DNA of 64,000 nt from contig CANQWN010000002.1 of assembly GCA_947627575.1 (NCBI GenBank), positions 124,001 through 188,000 of the forward strand, given 5' to 3'. The stretch is from an uncultured Clostridia bacterium (GTDB taxonomy: Bacteria; Bacillota; Clostridia; Christensenellales; Borkfalkiaceae). The notes beneath the pieces were generated by a model that made no database searches, was not told the DNA's origin, and worked only from the letters and a program-made list of their open reading frames with translations. Every line of letters begins with the position of its first letter. The stretch's first letter is position 1. Position numbers and translations under genes: made by a program. Shown here piece after piece: positions 40,907 to 51,100 of the stretch.

Positions 40907-41797
40907 TCAGTTTATATTTATATTCAGCTTATGCAGATAAGTTATTTCCACTATGTATATTACGCCGTTTTGCGCGCTTTTTACGCTGTGACTGCGGGAT
41001 ATAACCTCTTCCCCGAAGATAAGCGCGGCTTTGTACGCGTTTGCAAGGTTGCCCTCGCTTTCGCACGGGGCGGGGTATTCGTACACGCGCGCGCATTGCA
41101 TAACCGCAAAGCCCACGGCTACGCCCGCCGTTTCCCTGTCGCCCGCAAGCGTTTTTGCGGCGATAAGCACGTCGCCCTTTTGCACCTCTTGCCCCGCGGA
41201 TACGCGGGCTATGCCGCAGATTGCGGTGATTTTAAGCACTTTGCCGCCCACGTCGGCGACGAGGTCGCCCGAGGACGACGAGGATAGATTTTCCTCGTCC
41301 ACCTGCACGTCTACATACAGTATGCTGCCGCGCTTTTGCACGTTGCAGAAAGTAACCTGCGGCAGGGCGAGTATCCTGCCCGTGGCGGAAGGCACGTCTA
41401 TGCCGGAGGCGGGGCGGTAAAGGCGCGCGCCGCTTTGCTTTATTATCCGCATAACTTCCGGCGCGAGATAACTGCCGCTGCCCGTAACCGAAATTTTAAG
41501 CACGAGGGAATTTGCGTATATTGCCGCGGCGAGAAAAAGCGCCGCGCCCAAAGCGATTGCAAAACGGCGGAAAAACGCCCTTTTAAGCCTTGCCTTGCGC
41601 GAAAGTTCGGTTACGGCTATATTATAACACGGCTTTTTAAAAATTGCAAAAACTTTTTTTACGTGTTTATCTTTTACGGAAAATATAAAGCGCGCGCCGT
41701 TTTTTACGCAGTCGCGCACGGGGATATGCGCCGCGGAAAGTTTTTTAAGGGCGGTTTCCGCGGGGCACACCACGCATATGCGGGTGAATTTATTCAA
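40907..41797 (-). CDS. yqfD: Sporulation protein YqfD
   Basis: 296 residues: a cytoplasmic N-terminal domain, one membrane helix (about 84-103, FAIALGAALFLAAAIYANSLVL) and an extracellular beta-rich domain with VQKRGSILYVDVQ and GKVLKITAICGIARVSAGQEVQKGDVLI. This is the YqfD pattern; the gene is under SigE in Bacillus. Overlaps yqfC by 8 nt. Confidence 0.9.
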   Translation of the reverse strand: MNKFTRICVVCPAETALKKLSAAHIPVRDCVKNGARFIFSVKDKHVKKVFAIFKKPCYNIAVTELSRKARLKRAFFRRFAIALGAALFLAAAIYANSLVLKISVTGSGSYLAPEVMRIIKQSGARLYRPASGIDVPSATGRILALPQVTFCNVQKRGSILYVDVQVDEENLSSSSSGDLVADVGGKVLKITAICGIARVSAGQEVQKGDVLIAAKTLAGDRETAGVAVGFAVMQCARVYEYPAPCESEGNLANAYKAALIFGEEVISRSHSVKSAQNGVIYIVEITYLHKLNININ

Positions 41798-42035
41798 CGC
41801 GCACCCCCGTCACTTTGCCGCGGATAAAAATATCGCGCTGGAAGTAGCCCGAAATTTGCATATTTTCCCCCTCTACCGTAACGCCGCGCTTTGCAAGCGC
41901 AAGCACTATCCTCTGCGGGGAATATTCGGCTATGTGCTTTACGTTTTTGAAATATGCGCCGCGGGAAGGGTCTACGCGGAAGGTTTCGGAATCTTCAAAC
42001 CCGCACTGTTCAAGCAAACTTTCCAAAAGTTTCAT
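41790..42035 (-). CDS. yqfC: Sporulation protein YqfC
   Basis: A small protein of the YqfC/YabP-like beta-strand family, 81 residues from the ATG at 42033-42035. Diagnostic parts are AYFKNVKHIAEYSPQRIVLALAKRGVTVEGENMQISGY and the C-terminal RGKVTGVRVE. A TTG 17 codons upstream is also in frame, but that region overlaps promoter-like sequence. No ribosome site is visible before either. First gene of the string leading to recO. Confidence 0.8.
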   Translation of the reverse strand: MKLLESLLEQCGFEDSETFRVDPSRGAYFKNVKHIAEYSPQRIVLALAKRGVTVEGENMQISGYFQRDIFIRGKVTGVRVE

Positions 42036-42040
42036 AACAT

Positions 42041-42048
42041 ATTGTATG
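42041..42048 (-). promoter_or_regulatory. SigE-type -10 element of yqfC
   Basis: CATACAAT on the minus strand is an exact match to the SigE -10 pattern CATACAnT. An AT-rich ATAATATA lies 15-16 bp upstream as a possible -35. The element ends 6 nt before the chosen ATG. yqfC-yqfD is SigE-controlled in B. subtilis. Confidence 0.4.
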
Positions 42049-42090
42049 CTTAAAAACAAATTTATATTATGGCGGCGGCGGGGCAAAAGT

Positions 42091-42123
42091 AAACCGCCCG
42101 CGGCATATGCCGCGGGCGGTTTT
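42091..42123 (-). terminator. Terminator after the giant lipoprotein gene
   Basis: A perfect 16-bp inverted repeat (AAACCGCCCGCGGCAT and complement) about 20 nt past the stop, followed by ACTTTT on the minus strand. Confidence 0.7.
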
Positions 42124-42140
42124 GCTGTTACTTTGTTTTA

Positions 42141-45100
42141 TCAGAAGTAAATTGTGCAAGCCATATCCTGTTTTGCGACGTTGGAAGCTATTTCTATTAT
42201 CCAATCGCCGTAAACATCGGAGAAGTATCTGCCGTCCCTTAAAGTGAGGTTGGCGGAAGGGTTAAGCACCCAACCTTCGGTATCGAAGGTGACGCCGTGC
42301 GATGAATCAATGAATGTTCTTTCTTCGTTATCATTGCCCGGGCTAAAAACGCCGCCTTTCCTCTTCCAACCGACAAATCTGTTCATCTGATAATCCGCCT
42401 TACCGGCTTCACCCACTTCAAACACAAGGTTGTTCCACCAGCAACGCGAAATTTTAACCGTTTGCCCTTCAAGTACGGTCAACTTATGGGTTACCGTGCC
42501 GACGTTGAGATATTTGTTGGGTGTATCAGCATTTTTGCCGGGCGCGTCTATTATACCTGTGTCGGAAACCGAATATCTGAGGTTTGTATCACTACCCGAG
42601 AAGGTGAACGACGCGGTGTACTGCATTCTGCCGACGAACAAGGTGTTATCGGCGGAAATTTGCACGGCTACAGTGGAAGAAACTTCGGTTGTATACGCTT
42701 CGTCCGCATACCACTTGTAGAAGGTGTAGCCATCGTTTACTGAAACGGGTAAGGTATTGCCGGAAGTTGCCACTGAAACGGACAGTTGGCTGTGGTCCTT
42801 TACCCATACGGCGTAGTACGTGGCTTCCGCCTGTCCCTTGACGGCGGTAAATTCGCCGAAGGCGAGACTGCCGTCCTTTTCCTGCGCCCAACCCGCGAAG
42901 GTGTAACCTGCGGCTGTGGGCGCTTTAAGCGCAAGATTGTTTGCGACGTTGGTAAGGTGAACTTTATCGCCCGCCTCGTAATGTTCGCCCTCGTAATCGA
43001 AAGCGATATCGCTGTTTACATAAATGTTATCAACGGTGTTAAGCTGCCATTTTGCCGTAAGCGAAACTGCGTTTGCAGGCATTTGGAAAGTTACGGACAA
43101 GGTATTTTCAACCGTTATGCCGTCCGCCTGCCAGCCCTCGAAGGTGTACGATTGTTCCGCGCCGTTGGTTGCCGTTACGGTTACCGTGGCGCCCTTGGCA
43201 ATCACAATGTCGCCGCCGTACGTCGTCTGTTCCCCTTCTACGGTGTAGCTTACGGGGCAATCCGTAATAGGCGAGGAATATGCAAATTTATACATACACT
43301 TATCGTCGCCGTTCTGGTTTATCGTTACTTTTATGCTTGTATAGCCGTATAAGGCAGTTGTAACGGGCTTTTCGTCGGGAAGACTTACTATTTCGACAGA
43401 AATATCGTAACCGTTGATATAGTTGCCCTCTTCATAGGTTTTGGCGTTGAGTACCGCGGTAATTGCGGAAACGATGTCCTCTTTGAGGGCGCTTACCTTA
43501 TCGCCCGTAACCATTCCGTCGGTAAGTATGCCGTTGAGAATGGAAGCGTCGCCAAGACTGTGGTCGCCCTCAATTTCGGCGAATTGCACAAGTCCCCAAG
43601 GATTGCCGTTTGCCCTTGTACAGGTACTGTTTACGGTATACTCGTAATGATCTTTGCCGTTAATTGAAGTGCCGGTACCGTCCGTACAGTTGTGCCCTAT
43701 ATAGCGGTATTTGGCGTTATACTTCGATCCCATGTTGTTGAATACCGACCATTCGGGTATATAACTTTCCATTATACCGCCATTTTCGTTTATGACGTTA
43801 TAGTAGACGTTGAGGTTGGTTGAATTCCCATCCTCGTTTTCACCCATGCAGCCGTAGAAGGCATAGTTGCCGTCGCTGCCGGTGCTTAATGTACCGAGCA
43901 AAGTTACTTTTTCTGCGGTGAATACTACCGACTGCATACCGCGGTTATCGAGGAATGCAAGCGAACCTACTTCGGTTATGTTGGAAGGAACAACTATGTT
44001 CTTTATTGAAGACGCGGCTTGCTTTGACGCGTTGGCAAAAGCCCTTTCGGCTATCTTTGTAACCTTGAAACCGTTTATCTCGTTTTCAAGCACAAGCCTG
44101 TTGCCGCCCTCTTCCAACTTCTTCGTATAGCCCAACTGCAACATCTGTTCCGCGTCGAAGCCAACTACCGTGAAGTAACTATCGGTATAGAGGTGTGTGG
44201 ACTCGTTCATAATGGAAGTCAACTTATAATTTACGCCGTTTACGGTGGTTGTTTCGTGTACGTAATTGCCGAATACGGATTTTGCAACGCCGTCCGCAAC
44301 GTTATTATCCTTTACATTGGCTGAATTGCCTACGGGGTTGGAAAGCGTGCCGTCCTCCGCCCTATCGTTATACCAGCCGAGGAAGGTGTAGCCGGGAACG
44401 CTGTATTCGGGCAAATAGTCGCTATAAGCGAACGCGCCTTCGATATAATCAAGTCCGTTGCCGAGGGTGTAATCTTCCACGTTGATATAGAAGCGGATGG
44501 TTGTTACGGGAACTACTTTCGCCCAGAATTCCTTGTCGCCGTCCATGGTAACTTTTGTCAAGTCTTTGTAGTTTATGCCGTCGCAAGGTTCTCCATTGGC
44601 GTTATTATGCACGCTGCCGTCGCACAAATGGTCGGTGAATACATACTTTTGGGTATGCTGTTCGTCCGCCCAGACGGGGAACAGAACGTCGCGCATAAAT
44701 ACCGTGGAACCGTAAGGCAACTGATCCTCGTACACGATGGTATCCTGCATACCGTTGCCGTAGTAACCGTGAATTTTTAAGGTTACCTTTTCGAGTATGG
44801 GCGACGCGTGGTAGGAATTATCTTCCGAGTAGTACGCGCCGAATACGTTGGTTCTGTGTTCGGTATCTATCGACGCGTCTGCATAGTAATCGAAATTGAT
44901 TGCCCTGCCGTGGTCTGCCGCTTCCTGAATGGCGAGTTTGAGATAGTTGGGACCTGCAAGTCCGCTTCTGTCTACCGCTTCGCCATCAACCGCGCGGGTG
45001 TAGTAAGGGAACGATTCAAGTGCTTCGGTTACAAGTTTGTATTCGCCGTTTGTATCCTTATAATAATACGTATCGTTTTCAAATACGTAGTAAGTATTTT

Positions 45101-48100
45101 CGGCGTTATATTCCAGCCCATACAGCTCGTAATTGCCGTTTGCAGTCTTGGTGTAGTAATTTACGCCGGGAACAAATTCGGTTATTTCAACCTGTGTGAA
45201 CAATTCCGAAATGCTCGGGTCATATACTTCCGCAAAGTTGAGGAGACTGCCGCCGAACGTTTCGTACTGCCCTTCGAGATACTTTGAAAGGTCTGCGGTT
45301 ATCGTAATGTCGGCAGGACCCGCCGTGAGGGCGGCAGAGGCTTTAAGCCCGCAAATGCGGTAATCGCCGTATTCGTCCTTGTCGCGCATTATCGCCGCAT
45401 AAAGTTTGGTTATCGCGCTTGTCAGCCCGGAGCCGTTTACGTCGAACAGGTAGTAGCTTGCGTCTTCAGCCGTCAAGCCCAACTCGTTTACGGCGGCGCC
45501 GTTCACTTCGCCGTAAGAATACTGCTTATCGCCGAGGTTGAACTGATAGCCGTTGAGATAGCGGGCAAGATCAAATTCGTTGCTGTTCTTGCTTACGCCG
45601 AACGTTTCGTACAGCTTATAATCGGTGCGCGGCGTGGTAAGCCCGCTTCCTATATTGATATTGCCGCCTACGGCGTCTATAATGTATCCCCACAACGTGC
45701 TGTTGGTGCCGAGAAGCCATTGCAAAGGCGAATCGGTTTTGCTTAACATATTGTCGAGGAAGTAATCCATAGTCATTACGCGGAACCTGCGGTTTGCAGA
45801 CGCTTCAAGGTCTTTGCCGAGGGTGAGATAGCCCTTGGAATAGCTTATGCCTACGGTATCCTGTTGAGTTATATCAAATATTTCGCTTACGTTGCTTAAA
45901 TCTGCTATAGCGGTGAAGTAGAAATCGCCGTCGCCGTCTATACCTATCGTAAAGTTGGTGAGATTTAAGGGAATATCCTTGTTTATAACGGGCAAGATAC
46001 TTATACCCAATATTGCTTTAAGGTCAAGCGCAAGGTGAACGTTCAACTGCCCGCTGAATGTATAGAGGGTATAGAAGTTGCCGCCGTCGTCGGTTATGGT
46101 GTTGGTTATATCCGAAATGAGGGGCGAAACAAAGCCTATATCCATATACTTTTCCGTCCAGCCTTCGGCGTATTCGCGGCGGGCGGCGGGAACAGCTTTT
46201 ATCGAAGCCCACTGCGTGCCCTCGCCCTCTTCCGCGGGTAAAGTTATCGCCGCGCGGATTTCATGGGATTGGGGATTGACGTTTACGCTTACGTCGCCTA
46301 TCCTGAACGAAGGCGCAACGCCCAACGCGGAAAGCAGATAATCGGTATGAACTATCGCAACGTTTTCGTGATAGCTGTCTCCGTCGTTTTCCAAATCTAC
46401 GCGCTTGAATTCAAACGCCTGTTTGAAGTCGAGCGAAAGCAAGTTGGAAAGCAGGTCGGTTATCGAAAGTTTGGTATCTTCGGTCATTTCGGGAACGGTT
46501 TCCACCGTCTGAACCGACGCGCCGCCGTTATTGCCCATAAAGCCGGAAATGAGGTCGGGAAGGGCGGGATTGGCGATAAGTTCAAGCAACTGCTGTACCG
46601 CGCTGTATACGTCGCCCTCGCCTGCCTTTACCTTTATGCCGCTTTCTTCGCCGTTTACTATTACCGTCTTGCCCACTTTTTCAAGCGAGATGTAAATAGT
46701 TCTGCCGCTGTAACGGGCGTTGGCTATAACTTCCACGCCCTTTATATTAAGGGTTATGTCGCCCTCTATTATCTTGCCGTCTACCACGCTGTCGCCGTCG
46801 AGAGCCTGCGTGTAATACAGCGTTGCGTCTACGGATATGCCCGCAAGTTGAGGTATTTCGCTGCTGTCGCCGTCTATCTTAACTTCCACGGTGTAGGTCT
46901 TGTCGCCGAGAATTTGCTTTACGGAAAGATCTTCTATTACGGCGAACAGATAGTTGTATACGCTTTTTACAAATATTTCTTCTGCGTAAGCCTTATTATA
47001 GAACTGATAAGGTTCGGTATCGAGAGTACCGTTAAGCGTTGCAACTTTATCCTCCGTGGCAACCTTAACTCCGCCGTCTTCGCTGTATGCGGGGGCGCGG
47101 ACGCCTACGTTAAGCGCAACAACCTTGTCTGCGCCGTTATTTACGTCAAGCTGAAGCCTGAGGTCGCCGTCAGTGGAAAGTTTGGCTTTGCCTATTTCGG
47201 CATAGTTTACTATAAGCGCAACCGCTTCGGCTTCGGGGTCGGCGGAATATTCCAGATTCATTGAAATATCGTCGGCAATGCCGAGTACGGTCTTTAATAT
47301 CTGCTGTAAGTTGAGTTGGGAAAGAATATCCGCAACGGTGCCGCCCGCGCCGCTTTCCGCGTCCGTGCCGGTGGTTATGGCAACCGCTTCGGCAGGGGTG
47401 GCGTTACCGCTCTTTACAGAACCCATAAGGCTTTCTATGGCGGCTTTAAGGGCATCTATGCCCGCCTTTGTATCGTCTATGTCCTCGCGGAAGAGGTTTA
47501 TGCCCAACTGATTTATGGCAACGCGGACGAGGGGCGCGTCTTTTTCCGCCGCTTCGTCATAGATAACCTTCAATGCAAGGCTATCCTTTTTGCTTTCGGT
47601 TGTGCCGTCCTGAATGTAGGCGGTCAAATCAAGCGCAACGCGGATTTTGCTTACGCCGTCTACCTTTTTCCACGTTACCTGCCCGTTGCCCGTCACCGCC
47701 ATGGTAACGCCGTCCGCGGTAACCTGCGCGTCTATGTCGAGAACTATGCTGTTGAGGTCGATAATGTCTATCGCCACGTCGTAAGCCTTGCCCAACATCC
47801 GCACGAGGTCGCCGAGGTCGAGATATTCGTCGATATTCACATCGCCTATTCCGCTGATTTCGGCGGCGTATGCGTTGAGGGTAAGCCAATCGTCTTTGCC
47901 TTCAACCTTTACGCTGCCCTTTATTTCGTGGGAAGCGGGGTTTATGGCTATCTTTGCGGTGCCGATATCGAAGCCGAGGTCTACGCCCAACGTATCAAGC
48001 ACGTAATCAACTGCAAACGTAGCGGTGTTTTCGCCGTCTACCTTGTGGAACTGAACAGCCTTTTCAAAATCGAGATTGAGAAGCCTTAACATTATCTCCG

Positions 48101-51100
48101 TCAAGGACGTCTTTGTCTGTTCGACGGGTACGGGGTTATCGGTAACCGCCATACCGCTATGCGAAGGAACGGAGGCTTCCGCTTTCTTCAAAATAAGGTC
48201 TATAACATATTCAACCGCGTTGTAAACGTCGTCGGTTGCCGCTTTGGCTTTTATGTGCAAATCGTAGGTTTCAACCGGACCTGCGGACTGTTTGCACATA
48301 CCCAAACCGTTCACTTCCAAAAGCAGGTAGCCCTCGTAATAGCCTATCGCAAGGCGGGCGGTTATATCGTATTTTTCCCCTTCGATGGAAATGGCGAACG
48401 CAACGTCGGCGGAAAGTTTTATAAGTTTTCCGTCAGCCTCGTTGTAGGCGAGGGACGCCTCTACCTTTATTCCGTTGTCGCGCAAGGCGGCTATGTCGCT
48501 GTTTGCGCCGTCAAGCGTTACGTCAACCTTGTAGGTTTCGCCGCCGAGCACTTCCTTTATGCTTATATCTTCTATTACGGCGGTTAGATAGTTGTATACT
48601 ACGTGTACGAAAGCCGTTTCCGCTTCCGCCGTGGTGTAGAAGGTTATATCCTTCCAACTATCTTCTATTGCGGTGAATTTGCCGCCGTTGCCCGCCTTTA
48701 CGCCCGCCGTGCCGGAAAGAACTTCCGTGCCCGTGCCGTTGTTTATTTTAAGGCGCAGGGACAAGCCGTCCGCCACGGTAACCTGCGCTTCGCCGTTTAT
48801 CGCGTGGCGTATAAGCAAGCCGTTTATCTGCGCGTCGTCGGTTGTGGTGCGGGTGAGATTTACCGTTACGTCGTTTACGAGGTCGAACACAACGCCGAGA
48901 ATACGCTGTACGTTTTCACTGCCCAGCACTTCTTCCAAAAGCGCGTCCAGCCCCTTGCTTCCGGCGGTTACCGTATCGTTGACAGCCATAACCGCTTGCT
49001 GTGCGGAAGCGTTGCCCGTCTTTTCACCGCCTGTAAGTTTGCTTATCGCGTCCTTTATTTCATTGAAGCCGGAAACGGTGCCGTCGATGTCGTTGCGGGT
49101 TATTTCAAGCCCCAAATCGCCCAACGTGAATTTTACGAAAGGCTTGTCGTCCGCGACGGATTCGTCATACACGAACTTCACTTTCATACTGTCGCGCGCG
49201 GTTGCCGACGTGCCGTCCTGAACGTACAGCACGAGATCGAGCGCGACGCGCATTACGCCGTCCGCCCATACAACTTCGCCCGTGCCGGAAACGTTAAGCG
49301 CAACGCCGTCAAGCGTCAAAGTTGCGTTGATATCGAAAAGTATGTCCTCCGCGTCCACTATCTGCTTTACTTCAACCGCCGCTTTATCCACAAGCCCTAC
49401 AAGTTCAACTACGTTGAGATAGCCGTCCGTTGCGGGTTTGGCAACGTCGATTGCGGAAGCGCCTTCCGCGGAAACGGTCAGCCCGAGATAGGGCGCCGTG
49501 AGGTTGAGGGTGGCTTTGCCGCCGACGTTGGTCAATTTAAGCGCGGCGGAGCCGAATTTTACGTTGCCGACATTAACGTCCAGCCCGGACAGAATTTCGT
49601 CAACGTTTACGCCGAGGCGTATTTCGGAAGAATTTGCGTACAGTTCGCCGAAAATTCTGCCGAAGTTGAGGTGAAGAATTTTATTTACGGTATTTGCTAT
49701 GCCGTTTTCCGCTTCCTCGGGAATTTCGGCGGGGGCGGCGCCCTGATTTCCGTTTATGGTGTTAAGCAGGGTCTTTACCGCGGTAACGGTTTCGTTTATG
49801 TCGCAGTACAGTTTTGCCTTGAAGCCCTGCCCGTTTACCTCGTTTAAGGTTATGTACACCTTGCCGTAGTCGGGGTCGCTTAAATCCATACAATAGTAGG
49901 CGGAAATGCCTATCGTTATGCCCTTGTAAACCGCGGTAACGTCTGCGCGGGCGGCAATTTCGCTGCCGATTTTAAGATATGCGTCTGCCGAAACGTCAAG
50001 CCCCTTTATATAGCTTATTACGTCGCCGGAGCCGTCGAGGTCGAGATTGAGTTTTATCACGTCGCTGTCAAGCAAGCCGTAAACGCTTGCCGCATAATCG
50101 GCGAGATTTGCGGGTGCGGAAGCCTTATCGTGCGAAATTATCGCGGAATCCGCGGACGGCGCGAGGCTTAACGCAAGGTCTACCGCGGCGGAAGAATATT
50201 TGATGCTGTCGATTTTGCCCGAAAGGAAGGCAAACGTATCCGAAGATATATCGCGGGAGAACGCGAGTTCCACGTTGAAGCCTATCCCCGTGCCCAACAG
50301 GTTGTCGGAAACGAGCGAAACGGTTGCGCCCGTATCGGTGAGGGCGGAAAGTTTAAGCCCCGCAAGCAAATCGCCCAAACCGTTGCCGGAGGATTCGCTT
50401 TCTTCGCCTGCTTCGGGGGCTTGTTCTGGTTCGGGAGTTTTAAATTGGTTTATCCATTCGCCGAATTGGGATATGACGGGTTTCAACGCGTCTATATTGG
50501 CGGTGGCGGCAAAGCCTTCGGAATAGTAAACCTCTATATCGCCTTTGGCGAAGGAAATGAACAGATCCTGCTTGCCGCTGCCCTTTTTGGAAACGGCGAC
50601 GCGCGCGTCAATCGTGCCCAAAGGATCGGAAATGTCGAGGGAAAGGAAAACTTTGCCCTCGTATTCGGTGTCGCCCAACTTTAAAGTTGCGTCAAACTGC
50701 TGTCCCTCGGTGGTAAGCACTTTGTTGAAGCCGCCGGCAAGCACGTCCAAAACTTCGGGTCCGTCGTCTTCGGACGAGGAACCGCCGGAAGTGATTTCGC
50801 CTACATACTGTTTGAAGAAATCTTCGTAATAAGCGAAATGCTGTTCGTCGAATGACTGCGCGTCATAACCGAAAGTTGTTGTGGTGCGCGCGGTGCTGCT
50901 TGTCTTTATGCCGCCCAACTGGCTGGGATAAATTTCGGTCTCTTCATAGCAATACGTTTCGAGAACGCGCCACTGCGCGTCGAACGTACAAGTAAGCTCT
51001 ATCTTGTTGAAAATGGGCAAAACTTTAAGTCCGCCGCGGGTTTTCATACCGTTCTGGTAATAATAAACCGACTTGTTGTTGTCGAGATAGAACTTCTGCG

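Noticed and set aside
42036-42086. TTG start 17 codons upstream for yqfC
   Set aside because: That region contains the SigE-type -10 and borders the preceding terminator, with no ribosome site; the ATG at 42035 is preferred.
46263-49847. Several long plus-strand open frames antisense to the giant lipoprotein gene
   Set aside because: They follow from the repeated, biased codons of the minus-strand gene; products are low-complexity Tyr/Val/Arg-rich strings without domains.
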